64,000 nt of DNA from Lachnospiraceae bacterium. Lineage in GTDB: Bacteria > Bacillota > Clostridia > Lachnospirales > Lachnospiraceae. The stretch is from NCBI GenBank assembly GCA_015057445.1, contig SVEI01000008.1:1-64000 (forward strand), written 5' to 3'. Position 1 is the first letter of the stretch. Every line of letters starts with the position of its first letter. A model generated the notes under the pieces. It was not told where the DNA came from, did not search any database, and was given only the letters and a program-made list of their open reading frames with translations. The position numbers were made by a program, and so were the translations under genes. Shown piece after piece: positions 18,022 to 29,390 of the stretch.

Positions 18022-18133
18022 TTTTAATTTTTAAATCAGTTCACACTTTTTTGACAATTTAAACAATTTTTTATCATAGTTTAATTTTATGATAGCTTCA
18101 TACTAATAATACTAGATGAAAGGAAGATGTTAG

Positions 18134-19762
18134 ATGAATCAATTTGATAATTTTAACAATGACATAGATGGAGCAACTAATGGAACATATTTTGGTGATG
18201 CTCATAATGCTGGTGATGGAAATACAGATGAATTAAAGTTTTCAAATATGTCCACAAAAGAATATATGAATATGATGGCAAATGGTGCATATAATCAGCA
18301 TAATAGCAGCTATTCAGAAGCAGAAAGCAATAGTTATCAATATGGTCCATCATATGGGACTAATAGCAATCAGGCCTTTGGATACACTCAATATGTAGAT
18401 AGTTCTACAGAGGATTTTAATAACAGCTATTACAATAGTTATGATAATAATGATGCTGGTGGTGAGCAACCAAATCAAAACAAGGTTAAGAAGCAAAAGA
18501 ATAAAAAGGACAAAACCCCAAGTAAGAAAGGCAACATACTAAAAAAAGGTGCCTTGCTGATTGGAAGTGGATTAATATTCGGACTTGCGGCAGGTGGTGC
18601 ATTCCAGCTTGTTGAAAAATACTTTGATGATGATAAGTATGATATAGAAGATCGCTTTGATGATGACGATGATGACCATGTGATGGATGGTGGTTCTACA
18701 GAAACATTTTCTGTAGGTTCAGATTATGAGATTCCAGGCACAGCTGTTGTACCAGACGGAGTTACAGACTCTATGAGTCTTGATGTGTCTGATATTTCTG
18801 AAAATGTAATGCCATCAGTTGTTTCAATCACCATTAAGTCTGTTACAGAGTATAGTGCTGGTTTCTTTGGACAGACCTATGAGTATGAGTCAGAAGGTTC
18901 AGGCTCAGGAATCATTATTGGTGAAAATGACCAGGAGTTATTAATTGTTACAAATAATCACGTTGTTGCTGGAGCAGACACAGTATCTGTGGCATTTATT
19001 GACGAAGAGGTTTATGAGGCAAAGGTAAAAGGAACTGATAGTGATTCAGACTTAGCAATTATTGTTGTTGACTTGGATGACATTTCTGATGAGACTATGT
19101 CTAAGATTAGAATAGCTACTATTGGTAACTCAGATGAGTTAAAAGTTGGTGAGCAGGTAGTTGCCATAGGAAATGCACTTGGATATGGACAGTCAGTTAC
19201 TACAGGAATTGTCAGTGCAAAGAATAGAACTAATGAAACAAATTCCACACCACTTATTCAGACTGATGCTGCAATTAATCCAGGTAATAGTGGTGGAGCA
19301 CTTCTTAATATGAAGGGTGAGGTTATAGGAATTAACTCTTCTAAGATGGCATCTTATGATGTAGAAGGTATGGGATATGCCATTCCTATAACAGAGGTTG
19401 AGAGTATTATAGATAACCTTATGAATAGAGAAACCAGAGAAAAGGTTTCTGAAGAAGAAAGAGGTTATTTAGGAATTGGATGTCAGACTATTTCAGAAGA
19501 TGCATCTTTGATGTATGGTTTACCTGTTGGTGTTTTGGTATCAGAGGTTGAAAAGGATTCTGCAGCTTATGATGCTGGAATCAAGAAGAATTACATCATT
19601 ACAAAGTTTGATGGACAGTCTGTAAGCAGTGCAGATGGCCTGGTTAGTATGTTGGAGTACTATAAAGCTGGAGAAACTGTTGAAGTGGTGGTTATGTATC
19701 CAGATGATGATGAGTATAAAGAGAAAACAGTTTCTGTAACTCTTGGAAATAGAAGTGAATAA
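18134..19762 (+). CDS. HtrA/DegP-like serine protease with PDZ domain, cytoplasmic Asn/Tyr-rich N-terminus and TM
   Basis: NNHVVAGAD, DSDLAII, INPGNSGGALLN catalytic motifs; C-terminal PDZ. Confidence 0.9.
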   Translation: MNQFDNFNNDIDGATNGTYFGDAHNAGDGNTDELKFSNMSTKEYMNMMANGAYNQHNSSYSEAESNSYQYGPSYGTNSNQAFGYTQYVDSSTEDFNNSYYNSYDNNDAGGEQPNQNKVKKQKNKKDKTPSKKGNILKKGALLIGSGLIFGLAAGGAFQLVEKYFDDDKYDIEDRFDDDDDDHVMDGGSTETFSVGSDYEIPGTAVVPDGVTDSMSLDVSDISENVMPSVVSITIKSVTEYSAGFFGQTYEYESEGSGSGIIIGENDQELLIVTNNHVVAGADTVSVAFIDEEVYEAKVKGTDSDSDLAIIVVDLDDISDETMSKIRIATIGNSDELKVGEQVVAIGNALGYGQSVTTGIVSAKNRTNETNSTPLIQTDAAINPGNSGGALLNMKGEVIGINSSKMASYDVEGMGYAIPITEVESIIDNLMNRETREKVSEEERGYLGIGCQTISEDASLMYGLPVGVLVSEVEKDSAAYDAGIKKNYIITKFDGQSVSSADGLVSMLEYYKAGETVEVVVMYPDDDEYKEKTVSVTLGNRSE

Positions 19763-19810
19763 AAAATATAATTATGTTCAACTGTCTTTTTAGACTTAAC
19801 ATAAGATAAA

Positions 19811-19857
19811 GAATAGGATTCTCATAGGTAAGATGAGGATCCTATTTCTTTTTGCTT
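19811..19857 (+). terminator. Rho-independent terminator
   Basis: AATAGGATTCTCAT-aggtaag-ATGAGGATCCTATT then TTCTTTTT. Confidence 0.8.
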
Positions 19858-19942
19858 TTATAGTGGCATAAGTTGCAAGTTTAGTGTATAATGTGTGTGC
19901 GTGTAAGCGCTTACTGCAGATAGAGAGGATAGTTATAGAATT

Positions 19943-20878
19943 ATGAGTACTAATGAAAATAAAGATAAATTTGTTACTAAATCAGTTGGCATATTATTGC
20001 TTGCCTGTTTGTGTTGCTTCCTTTGGGGAAGTGCCACACCAGCCATTAAGATAGGATATGAATGGTTTGGGATTGGTACAAATGATTTGGCATCCAGAAT
20101 ACTATTTGCAGGAGTTAGATTTACCCTAGCAGGGGTATTGGCAGTAATATTTGGAAGTATAATTGCAGGAAAGAAGCTGGTGCCAAATAAGGGTTCATGG
20201 GGGATGATATGTAAGCTGGGATTGGTGCAGACAGTTTTTCAGTACATATTTTTCTATATGGGTTTAGCATACACAACAGGTGTAAAATCTGCAATTATCA
20301 ACGGTTCTCAGACATTTATTGCTATAATGATTGCATGCTTAATATTCAAGTATGAGAAGCTCACACTGCAAAAGTTTCTTGGTTGTTTAATTGGTTTTGC
20401 AGGAGTTATAGTTATAAACTATGATCCTAGCGGGATGACAGGTGGATTTACATTTAAGGGAGAGGGAGCAATACTTATAGCAGCCATAGCCTATGCATTG
20501 TCATCTGCCCTTGTAAAGCAGTATTCTCAGAAAGAAGATCCAGTTGTATTAAGTGGTTATCAGTTTATCTTCGGTGGAATAATAATGACCATATGTGGAT
20601 TTGCTATGGGTGGCCAGCTGACAGGATGGTGTGTAAAATCAGTGATACTTTTAATTTACCTAGCACTTATATCTTCCGTAGCATATTCGGTTTGGGGAAT
20701 ATTGTTAAAACATAATCCTATAGGAAAGGTTGCTGTTTATTCATTTACAAATCCTTTGTTTAGCGTTCTTCTTTCATTTGTATTTTTGGGAGAAAGCTCA
20801 AGCTTCGGTTGGGAGCTTATAGTTGCATTAGGACTTGTATGTGGTGGAATATACCTAGTAAACAGAGTGAAAGAGTAG
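19943..20878 (+). CDS. EamA/DMT-family transporter
   Basis: Ten-TM pattern with duplicated EamA units. Confidence 0.85.
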   Translation: MSTNENKDKFVTKSVGILLLACLCCFLWGSATPAIKIGYEWFGIGTNDLASRILFAGVRFTLAGVLAVIFGSIIAGKKLVPNKGSWGMICKLGLVQTVFQYIFFYMGLAYTTGVKSAIINGSQTFIAIMIACLIFKYEKLTLQKFLGCLIGFAGVIVINYDPSGMTGGFTFKGEGAILIAAIAYALSSALVKQYSQKEDPVVLSGYQFIFGGIIMTICGFAMGGQLTGWCVKSVILLIYLALISSVAYSVWGILLKHNPIGKVAVYSFTNPLFSVLLSFVFLGESSSFGWELIVALGLVCGGIYLVNRVKE

Positions 20879-20974
20879 GAATAAGCTACAATTATATTGT
20901 ATTATATTATCAAAAAAAATTGATTTGAGTTGTGTTATCAATTAGCTTTGAATGAATTGACGAGGTGCTGATAT

Positions 20975-23032
20975 ATGAATATAAATCATAACAAGAAAAA
21001 GTTAATATACACCACCATAATTGCATTAGTGATAGCTGTATTGTCAGGAATTATGTCATTCTTCGGCTTTCCAAAGAGATTGGAAAATATGGCGCAGGAT
21101 GGTTTATATCATAGACCGGAAAAGATTCCTGACAATATAAAGATTATAGCTATAGACGAAAAAACTCTAGAAAAACTAGGACCTTATTCTAGTTGGGATA
21201 GAAGCTGCTTCGCTGACTTGATAAGTGTATTAAATTCAAATCCTAATACATCACCAAGTGTAATTGGTATAGATGTGGTATTTAGTGGAACTAACTATTC
21301 GGATGATGATGCTATGCTAGTGGAAGTATGTTCTAGGTATGATAATGTAGTTATGGCATCAACTATTACTATAGATAGTTATCTACAACAGGATTTAGAT
21401 GAAACCTATTACACTGTTCAATATGTTTCAGGAGAGGGTAAACCATTTGATGCATTGGCAAATGTAGTTGATTACGGCTTTACCAATGCTATTTATGACG
21501 ATGATGGTTTAGTGAGAAAAGCTTACTCTAGATGGGAGTTTGAATTAAATGGTGAGTATTTGGTATATGATTCATTTGCATATAAAATTGCTTCTAAGGT
21601 AGATACCATTAAGGATTATCCTTTGCAGGTTGAGATTGATATGGTGAGTAAGCCTGGAGAATTTGAGGCTATATCTATGTTGGATGTCTTAGACGGAACT
21701 GTACCAAAAGGGTATTTTGATGACTGTATAGTTATGGTTGGGGCGTATGAAGAAGGACTTATGGACTCATACCGTGTACCTACTGACTACTCCAAGCAGA
21801 TGTATGGTGTAGAAATGCAGGCAAACTATGTGTATGGTTTTTTGAATGATTATATCATATACAGTGTAAACAAGACTGCACAGTTTATGTTGGTTTTTAT
21901 TATTATCTTTTTATTTGGCGTATTTGCTTTAAATAGTAAGTTGAAATATGCATTAATATGTACAATTGTGGTTATCCCTGTATATGTAATGATGGCATCT
22001 GTATTATTTGTAACCACTTCTTATAAACTTAATTTACTTGCAGTACCTATGGGTGTGATTATAGCGTTTTTAATATCTGTACTTCTCAAATATATTGATA
22101 TGCAGATAAAGAGAATGTACGAGATGCGAGATATGCTTTTCTCTATGGCGGAGGCCATGGCAGAGACTATCGAAGGTAGAACCCCTTATAATGCTAATCA
22201 TACTAAGAATGTAGCTAAGAGATGTATGGAACTGGTAGATTATATAAATGAACAGTATAAGCTTAATAAGACTCAAATAAATTTTTCGGAGGATGATAAA
22301 CGTCAGCTATATCTGGCGGCCATGCTTCATGATGTGGGAAAGATGGATATCCCTTTAAGGATTATGGACAAGGCTACAAAGCTTGGAAACAGAGAAACTG
22401 ACGTAAGAGCAAGACTTGAGATTATAAGTCTTAGGATAGAAAATGATGCTTTAAATGGACGTATTACAAGAGAAGAGGCAGATTCTAAGCTTAACCAAAT
22501 TAAGCTGTTTGTGGAGAATTTGGGAGCATTTAACTGTGGTCGACCACTAAGTGAGTCTGAGTGGCAATTGGTAGATGAGATTGCTAAGAGCAAATATGTA
22601 GGTCAAGATAATACTGAGATACCATATTTAACACATGAGGAGATTGATGATTTGCATATAAAAGCAGGTACTTTGTCTGAAAAGGAAAGAGAAACCATGC
22701 AAAGCCATGTTGTATATACTGATAAAATATTGTCTCACATTAAGTTTGGCGAGTATTTTAAAAATGTTAGAACAATGGCTGCTAATCATCATGAATTGCT
22801 TAATGGAAAAGGTTATCCAAAGGGAATAGGGGATTCTGAGATTGATACTATGACTAGGATTTTAACTATTATGGATATCTATGATTCTCTTATAGCTGAT
22901 GACAGACCGTATAAGAAACCTAAGTCCGTACAAGAAGCATTTGATATTCTTGAAGAAGAAGCTACTGCAGGTAAAGTGGATAAGGAATTGCTGAAATTTG
23001 CCAAGGAGCTGTACCTAGTAGATAACAATTAG
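20975..23032 (+). CDS. CHASE2 sensor plus HD-GYP-type phosphohydrolase
   Basis: Extracellular CHASE2-like N-terminus (IIAIDEKTLEKLGPYSSWDR), TM bundle, HDVGKMDIP and NHHELLNGKGYPKGI motifs. Confidence 0.85.
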   Translation: MNINHNKKKLIYTTIIALVIAVLSGIMSFFGFPKRLENMAQDGLYHRPEKIPDNIKIIAIDEKTLEKLGPYSSWDRSCFADLISVLNSNPNTSPSVIGIDVVFSGTNYSDDDAMLVEVCSRYDNVVMASTITIDSYLQQDLDETYYTVQYVSGEGKPFDALANVVDYGFTNAIYDDDGLVRKAYSRWEFELNGEYLVYDSFAYKIASKVDTIKDYPLQVEIDMVSKPGEFEAISMLDVLDGTVPKGYFDDCIVMVGAYEEGLMDSYRVPTDYSKQMYGVEMQANYVYGFLNDYIIYSVNKTAQFMLVFIIIFLFGVFALNSKLKYALICTIVVIPVYVMMASVLFVTTSYKLNLLAVPMGVIIAFLISVLLKYIDMQIKRMYEMRDMLFSMAEAMAETIEGRTPYNANHTKNVAKRCMELVDYINEQYKLNKTQINFSEDDKRQLYLAAMLHDVGKMDIPLRIMDKATKLGNRETDVRARLEIISLRIENDALNGRITREEADSKLNQIKLFVENLGAFNCGRPLSESEWQLVDEIAKSKYVGQDNTEIPYLTHEEIDDLHIKAGTLSEKERETMQSHVVYTDKILSHIKFGEYFKNVRTMAANHHELLNGKGYPKGIGDSEIDTMTRILTIMDIYDSLIADDRPYKKPKSVQEAFDILEEEATAGKVDKELLKFAKELYLVDNN

Positions 23033-23036
23033 TAAG

Positions 23037-23473
23037 GTGATGTCATTTGGTGGGCAGATTACCCTTGAAAGAGGCTCCAGTAATAAGGACATGGTTGTGG
23101 GGATGAATCTTAAGTCTGAAGACAAGGTTGCTACTGGAAATGATGGTTCGGTGGAGCTTTTGGTGGATGATGACAAGCATATCTTGGCTCGTGAGAATGT
23201 TTACGGACACAGTGGCTTTTGAGGCTAGGTATTCAGTTACTAGTAGCAATTCAGGTATTAATGTAATGCAACTTAAAGACTGGGAGTATATTCCTGTAGA
23301 AGATAGAAGTACAGATCAGCCAGATGTCTTTGCACATGCAAGTGGTGTTAAGGTCCGTTACTGGGTGCTTACAGAGTCACAGGTAGATGAATGGAGAATC
23401 ATTTACTGATACAGAAATCGAGTCATTCCTTGATTTGACAAGTGATGAAGGATTTGAATATGGTGTAGATTAA
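23037..23473 (+). pseudogene. Frameshifted FecR-like domain protein remnant
   Basis: Coding sense is continuous only across three frames: ITLERGSSNKDMVVGMNLKSEDKVATGNDGSVELLVDDDKHILARENV / TVAFEARYSVTSSNSGINVMQLKDWEYIPVEDRSTDQPDVFAHASGVKVRYWVLTESQVDEW / MNGESFTDTEIESFLDLTSDEGFEYGVD*. Confidence 0.6.
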
Positions 23474-23485
23474 TATGGAAATACA

Positions 23486-23517
23486 AAGGGCGCGGGATAG
23501 TATATTCCCGCGCCCTT
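23486..23517. terminator. Strong GC-rich hairpin between convergent genes
   Basis: AAGGGCGCGGGA-tagtata-TTCCCGCGCCCTT. Confidence 0.7.
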
Positions 23518-23526
23518 GTAGTTTAT

Positions 23527-26500
23527 TTATTTATCCTCAAGTCTTTTCTTAGCTGTTGCAAGCATAAGCTTTATTCTATTTACCTGGTTAACCTCAGATG
23601 CTCCTGGGTCGTAGTCGATTGCTACGATGTTGGAATCTGGATAAACCTTTCTAAGTTCTTTGATAACACCCTTACCAATTATGTGGTTAGGGAGACAAGC
23701 AAATGGCTGGCAACATACGATATTTGGTGCACCGCTCTTAATGAGCTCGACCATTTCACCTGTTAGGAACCAACCCTCACCAGTCTGGTTTCCGATAGAA
23801 ACGATTGGCTTAGCATACTCTGCGATATGAGAGATGTGTACAGGTGGCTCGAAACGATTGCTCTTCTTAAGTGCTTCAACCATAGGCTTTCTAAGTTGCT
23901 CTAAAGCCCAAATACCGAGGTTTGCATTTCTAGCAGCCTTCTTTGAACGACCTAAGAATTCATGTTTGTAGTTGTTGTTGTAGAAGCTGTACATAAAGAA
24001 GTCAAGTAAGTCTGGCATTACAGCCTCGGCACCCTCTGATTCAAGTAAGTCTACAAGGTGGTTATTTGCAGATGGTAGGAACTTAACTAAGATTTCTCCA
24101 ACGATACCAACTCTAGGCTTTTTAACGCCTTCTACAAGTGGGAGATTATCGAAATCTCTTACTATACCGTTTATTATCTGTTTAAAGTGCTTTCCGCCAT
24201 CTAGCATGCTTCTCTTACAGCGGTGTTCCCATTTTCTGTGAAGCTTATTAGCTGAACCAGGAACAGCTTCGTAAGGTCTGGTTCTATATAAAACTCTCAT
24301 GAACAAATCGCCGTAGATAAGTGCCTGCATAGCACACTTTATAGTCTTTAAATTCCATTTAAATCCAGAGTTTTTCTCAAATCCCTGAACACTAAGTGCG
24401 ATAACAGGAATCTGACCGTAGCCCGCCTTAGCAAGGGCACGTCTAATAAATCCAACATAGTTAGTAGCACGACAACCACCACCAGTCTGGGTCATAACAC
24501 AAGCAAGCTTGTTAACATCATATTTTCCTGATGTGATAGCATGCATAATCTGACCAATTACGATGATAGAAGGGTAGCATGCATCATTGTTAACATACTT
24601 AAGACCTGTATCAACAACCTCTTTGTTAGCATCAGGAAGCATAACTACATTAATACCCATATGCTTCATAGCTGGTTCAAGAATGTTGAAGTGGATAGGA
24701 GACATCTGTGGTACAAGCACGGTGTAATCCTTCATCATATCCTCAGTGAATTCAACTCTGTTTATTGCACTAGATGCTGGACATGGTACGAAGTTTTGCT
24801 TACGACGTACGTTGACAGCACTAATAAGTGAACGAATTCGGATACGAGCTGCACCAAGATTACTTACCTCATCAATCTTAAGAACGGTGTAAATCTTGCC
24901 TGAGTTAGTAAGAATATCGTTAACACAGTCAGTAGTAACAGCGTCAAGACCACATCCGAAGGAGTTAAGCTGGATAAGCTCTAAATTTTTGCTCTTCTTA
25001 ACATAGTTTGCTGCCTTGTAAAGACGAGAGTGGTACATCCACTGGTCTGATACGATAAGAGGTCTCTCTACATTTCCAAGATGGGCTACAGAATCCTCTG
25101 TAAGCACTGCTATGTCAAATGAATTAATAAGCTCAGGAAGACCGTGGTTGATTTCTGGGTCTAGGTGGTATGGACGTCCTGCAAGAACGATACCAAGCTT
25201 ATCATTGTCCTCTAAGTACTTAATAGTTTCGTTACCCTTAGCTGTGATTTCTGCTTTTAGTTTATCATCTTCAGCATAAGCGGCCTCAACAGCTTCGCTA
25301 ATTTCAGCCTCAGTAACATCTGTGTATTTCTTAAACTCTCTAAACAATCTTTCCTTAAGAGCTTCCTTGTTATCAAGGGCAAGGAAAGGTCTGATGTATG
25401 TTATATCTGCAGCGCAGATTTCTTCCATATTATTCTTGATGTTTTCTGCATAAGATGTAACGATAGGACAGTTGTAGTGGTTATTGGCATCAGGAGTTTC
25501 GTCTCTCTCATATGGAATACAAGGGTAGAAGATGTTTGTAATGCCTTCCTTAAGTAACCACATAACGTGACCATGTGAAATCTTAGCGGGGTAACACTCT
25601 GATTCACTAGGGATTGACTCTATACCAAGAGTGTAAATATCTCTAGATGACTTTGGTGATACAATTACTCTATATTTAAGCTTTGTGAGGAAGGTAAACC
25701 AGAACGGATAGTTCTCGTACATATTGAGAACTCTTGGAATACCAATCACACCACGAGATGCCTCTGCTTCTGGGAGAGGCTCATAGTCAAATAACCTGTT
25801 GAATTTCCACTCAAAAAGGTTAGGAACATTATTCATGTTCTTCTTAAGACCGATTCCCTTCTCGCATCTATTTCCGGATATAAACTGTCTACCACCAGAG
25901 AACTTGTTAATGGTGAGAAGACAGCTGTTTGTACAGCCCTTACATCTAGCCATTCTTGTCTCATAAGTAAGGTTTTCAATCTGTTCCTTATTAAGCATAG
26001 TTGACTCGGCACCTTCTTCGTATCTATCTCTAGCAATTAAGGCAGCACCAAATGCACCCATAATACCTGCAATGTCAGGTCTAATAGCCTCACGACCAGA
26101 GATAAGCTCGAAGCTTCTAAGTACAGCATCGTTGTAGAAGGTTCCACCCTGAACAACTATATTTTCGCCAAGCTGTTTAGGGTCGGTAAGCTTAATAACC
26201 TTAAGAAGGGCGTTCTTGATAACTGAATATGCAAGACCAGCTGAGATATCTGCCACAGATGCACCCTCTTTTTGAGCTTGCTTAACCTTTGAATTCATGA
26301 ATACTGTACATCTAGAACCAAGATCTATAGGACTTTCAGCAAAGAGAGCAACCTTTGCAAAGTCCTTAACCTCGTAATTAAGAGATTTAGCAAATGTCTC
26401 AATAAATGAACCACATCCAGATGAACATGCCTCATTAAGCATAACATTATCTACAACCTCATTCTTAATCTTTATACATTTCATATCCTGGCCACCAATA

Positions 26501-27747
26501 TCAAGGATACAGTCAACATCAGGATTGAAGAATGCAGCAGCAGTGTAGTGAGCAATAGTCTCAACCTCCCCATGCTCTAACATAAGGGCAGACTTAATAA
26601 GAGCCTCACCATAACCTGTTGAACAGCCTGACACTATCTTAACATCGGCAGGAAGTATAGAGTATATCTCCTTTAATGCGCGAAGAGTGGTCTTAAGTGG
26701 ACTACCGTTGTTGCTACTATAAAAATCATAGAGAAGAGAACCGTCATCAGCTACAAGTGCAACTTTTGTTGTTGTAGAACCGGCATCAACACCTAGGAAT
26801 GCATTTCCCTTATAAGATGCAAGGTCTTTTCTTGTAACGTTATACTTGGACTGTTTCTCTATAAATTTATCATAAGCTTCCTGGTTCTCGAAGAGAGCAG
26901 GAAGTCTGTCAACCTCTACAGAAATCTGAAGATCTGCAGTAAGTTTGCCGCTAATTGTATTTAAATCGTATGTAACATCCTCTTTGGCCTGAAGGGCAGC
27001 GCCTACTGCGGCAAAAAGGTGTGAATGACCTGGTGCAATAATGTGCTCCTCAGTAAGGTTAAGGGTTCTAATAAATGCTTCCTTTAACTGATCAAGGAAA
27101 TGAAGTGGTCCACCAAGGAATGCAACATTACCCTTAATTGGCTTACCGCAGGCAAGTCCGCTTATAGTTTGATTAACAACTGCTTGGAAAATTGATGCTG
27201 CAAGGTTAGCTTTTGTTGCCCCCTCGTTGATAAGTGGCTGAATATCTGTCTTCGCAAATACACCACAACGTGCAGCAATAGGATAGATGGTATCGTAATT
27301 CTTTGCATACTCATTAAGTCCTGTAGCATCAGTTTGAAGAAGAGTTGCCATCTGGTCGATAAATGAACCTGTACCACCGGCACAAACTCCATTCATTCTC
27401 TGCTCAACACCATTTGTGAAATAGATGATTTTTGCATCCTCACCACCAAGCTCGATAGCTACATCAGTCTGTGGTGCGTAGTCGGTAAGTGCTTCAGATA
27501 CACATACAACCTCCTGCTCGAATGGGATACCGATAACCTGAGCCAAAGCAAGACCGCCAGAACCAGTGATAGTAGGAGCAACCTCAATATTGCCAAGCTT
27601 TGCAGTAGCGTTATCTACAAGCTCCTTCAAGGTTTCCTTAATGTTTGCAAAGTGTCTTTTGTACTCTGAGAACAAAATGTTTGTTTTCTCGTCAATAACA
27701 GCCACCTTAACTGTTGTTGAACCAATGTCAATTCCTAATCGTTTCAT
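23527..27747 (-). CDS. Acyl-CoA dehydratase activase-related protein (double BcrAD/BadFG-type ATPase plus DUF2229/HgdB-like C-terminus)
   Basis: Two ASKHA ATPase modules ([29 protein letters not shown]) with CAGGTGSFI and CSSGCGSFI; long C-terminal region with many Cys. Confidence 0.85.
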   Translation of the reverse strand: MKRLGIDIGSTTVKVAVIDEKTNILFSEYKRHFANIKETLKELVDNATAKLGNIEVAPTITGSGGLALAQVIGIPFEQEVVCVSEALTDYAPQTDVAIELGGEDAKIIYFTNGVEQRMNGVCAGGTGSFIDQMATLLQTDATGLNEYAKNYDTIYPIAARCGVFAKTDIQPLINEGATKANLAASIFQAVVNQTISGLACGKPIKGNVAFLGGPLHFLDQLKEAFIRTLNLTEEHIIAPGHSHLFAAVGAALQAKEDVTYDLNTISGKLTADLQISVEVDRLPALFENQEAYDKFIEKQSKYNVTRKDLASYKGNAFLGVDAGSTTTKVALVADDGSLLYDFYSSNNGSPLKTTLRALKEIYSILPADVKIVSGCSTGYGEALIKSALMLEHGEVETIAHYTAAAFFNPDVDCILDIGGQDMKCIKIKNEVVDNVMLNEACSSGCGSFIETFAKSLNYEVKDFAKVALFAESPIDLGSRCTVFMNSKVKQAQKEGASVADISAGLAYSVIKNALLKVIKLTDPKQLGENIVVQGGTFYNDAVLRSFELISGREAIRPDIAGIMGAFGAALIARDRYEEGAESTMLNKEQIENLTYETRMARCKGCTNSCLLTINKFSGGRQFISGNRCEKGIGLKKNMNNVPNLFEWKFNRLFDYEPLPEAEASRGVIGIPRVLNMYENYPFWFTFLTKLKYRVIVSPKSSRDIYTLGIESIPSESECYPAKISHGHVMWLLKEGITNIFYPCIPYERDETPDANNHYNCPIVTSYAENIKNNMEEICAADITYIRPFLALDNKEALKERLFREFKKYTDVTEAEISEAVEAAYAEDDKLKAEITAKGNETIKYLEDNDKLGIVLAGRPYHLDPEINHGLPELINSFDIAVLTEDSVAHLGNVERPLIVSDQWMYHSRLYKAANYVKKSKNLELIQLNSFGCGLDAVTTDCVNDILTNSGKIYTVLKIDEVSNLGAARIRIRSLISAVNVRRKQNFVPCPASSAINRVEFTEDMMKDYTVLVPQMSPIHFNILEPAMKHMGINVVMLPDANKEVVDTGLKYVNNDACYPSIIVIGQIMHAITSGKYDVNKLACVMTQTGGGCRATNYVGFIRRALAKAGYGQIPVIALSVQGFEKNSGFKWNLKTIKCAMQALIYGDLFMRVLYRTRPYEAVPGSANKLHRKWEHRCKRSMLDGGKHFKQIINGIVRDFDNLPLVEGVKKPRVGIVGEILVKFLPSANNHLVDLLESEGAEAVMPDLLDFFMYSFYNNNYKHEFLGRSKKAARNANLGIWALEQLRKPMVEALKKSNRFEPPVHISHIAEYAKPIVSIGNQTGEGWFLTGEMVELIKSGAPNIVCCQPFACLPNHIIGKGVIKELRKVYPDSNIVAIDYDPGASEVNQVNRIKLMLATAKKRLEDK

Positions 27748-27954
27748 ACGTTTTATGGCTAAAAGCCATCCTCCTTTTATATATCCATTAATACACAGAA
27801 AAATATAGACTAAAGTATATTTCTACATATTAAAATGCATTTTTAGACAAAGTACATTATATAGTAACGATTATTAAATTACAACTGTTAAAAAAATAAA
27901 GATTTTACAACTTTTGGAAGGGTTTTTGCATATAATAATCAAAAAAAGGTAAAT

Positions 27955-28305
27955 ATGCATATGGAAAGTAAGTGTAAAGGTGTTATACATCGTGTTACAA
28001 AGGGGGATACTCTGTATAGATTATCTAAAATGTATGGTGTAAGATTGATCGACATTATGAAAGAAAATCCTTATGTGAATGTGTATAATCTTCAGATAGG
28101 TGATGAAATTTGTATTCCTACAGAAGTATACGAAGAGGAAGAAAGACGGTATTATACTACCAATACTAATGAAACTATAGGTAGTATAATAAAGACTCTT
28201 AAGACTGACGTAGAGGAACTGATGAAGTATAATCAGGAATTATATAATATTATGGTACCTTCAGGAACAATTATTAGAATACCTCCAAAAGGCGAAAGAG
28301 ATTAA
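27955..28305 (+). CDS. LysM-domain protein
   Basis: HRVTKGDTLYRLSKMYGVRLIDIMKENPYVNVYNLQIGDEICIP plus a second, weaker LysM-like unit. Confidence 0.8.
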   Translation: MHMESKCKGVIHRVTKGDTLYRLSKMYGVRLIDIMKENPYVNVYNLQIGDEICIPTEVYEEEERRYYTTNTNETIGSIIKTLKTDVEELMKYNQELYNIMVPSGTIIRIPPKGERD

Positions 28306-28437
28306 TGATTGTTCTAAAATGGAACATTATTTTTGGTTGTTTTTTAACTGCTATTATTATATAATTAGTTGATATGTATAAAGTGGGGGGCAGTCTGTAA
28401 ACTGTTCCCCACAATAAATGAAAAAAAGGATGATGAT

Positions 28438-29373
28438 ATGAATTTTTTATATAAGCTTGAGAAGAAATTTGGCAGACATGCCATTAATAATTTATCTGCA
28501 TATGTAGTGGGAAGCTGGGCAATAGGATATTTGCTGTGGGCGTTTCTTCCAAAGGTGTACGAGCTATTAATTTTTGATGTTGCCTATGTTTTCGGAGCAC
28601 ATCAATTTTGGCGTGTTTTTACATGGGGATTTACAATGCCAGGACCTATAGATATATTTTCCATACTTATGATATTTATCTATTTTTCTATCGGATCTTC
28701 TATAGAAAAGCATGTGGGAACTTTTGTATATAATTTGTATATTTTTGGATCTTATTTCTTTATAACTTTAGGTATGCTTGTACAAGGGGCAATTACTTAT
28801 TTAAGTGATACTGCCACTTACGACCTTGCGGCAGTAGGATTACAGAACGGTCTTAATTATGGCTCAGGTCTTTTAGAGATAATGTCTCAATATGGTCCTA
28901 CTTATTTTATAAGTATGAGTGTATTTTTAGGGTTTGCCCTTATATACTCTGAGTCAACTATGCTTTTATTTTTTGTATTTCCAATTAAGACAAAATGGTT
29001 AGCCTACGCAGATGTCATATATATGGTATATATGCTTATGAGATATGGAAGTTATTCCTTATTAGCAGGTATAATCATAGCTGTGCTGTTTAATTTTTAT
29101 TTATTCTATCTCATTTCTAGAAATTATTCTTCCAGAAGAAGGTCTTGGAGGAATGGAACTGACACATTAAAACGTCAGAAAGAATTTAAGAAAAAGATGG
29201 AACAGGCCCAAGCAGAACAGATTACACCTAAGGGAGTGGCAAGACACAAATGTTCTATATGTGGAAAGACGGAAAATGATGATGAAAATCTTGAATTTAG
29301 ATTTTGCTCTAGGTGTAATGGAAATCATGAATATTGTAATGAACACCTATTTACCCATGAACACATAAAATAA
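28438..29373 (+). CDS. Rhomboid-like membrane protein with C-terminal zinc-ribbon-like motif
   Basis: Multi-TM; FWRVFTWGFTMPGP; C-terminal HKCSICGK...FCSRCNGNHEYCNEH; ATG at 28438 after a purine-rich tract. Confidence 0.6.
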   Translation: MNFLYKLEKKFGRHAINNLSAYVVGSWAIGYLLWAFLPKVYELLIFDVAYVFGAHQFWRVFTWGFTMPGPIDIFSILMIFIYFSIGSSIEKHVGTFVYNLYIFGSYFFITLGMLVQGAITYLSDTATYDLAAVGLQNGLNYGSGLLEIMSQYGPTYFISMSVFLGFALIYSESTMLLFFVFPIKTKWLAYADVIYMVYMLMRYGSYSLLAGIIIAVLFNFYLFYLISRNYSSRRRSWRNGTDTLKRQKEFKKKMEQAQAEQITPKGVARHKCSICGKTENDDENLEFRFCSRCNGNHEYCNEHLFTHEHIK

Positions 29374-29390
29374 TACTAGGAGATATAATA

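Noticed and set aside
23128-23409. Independent small protein
   Set aside because: Its reading only makes sense as the middle segment of a frameshifted FecR-like gene continuous with flanking frames.
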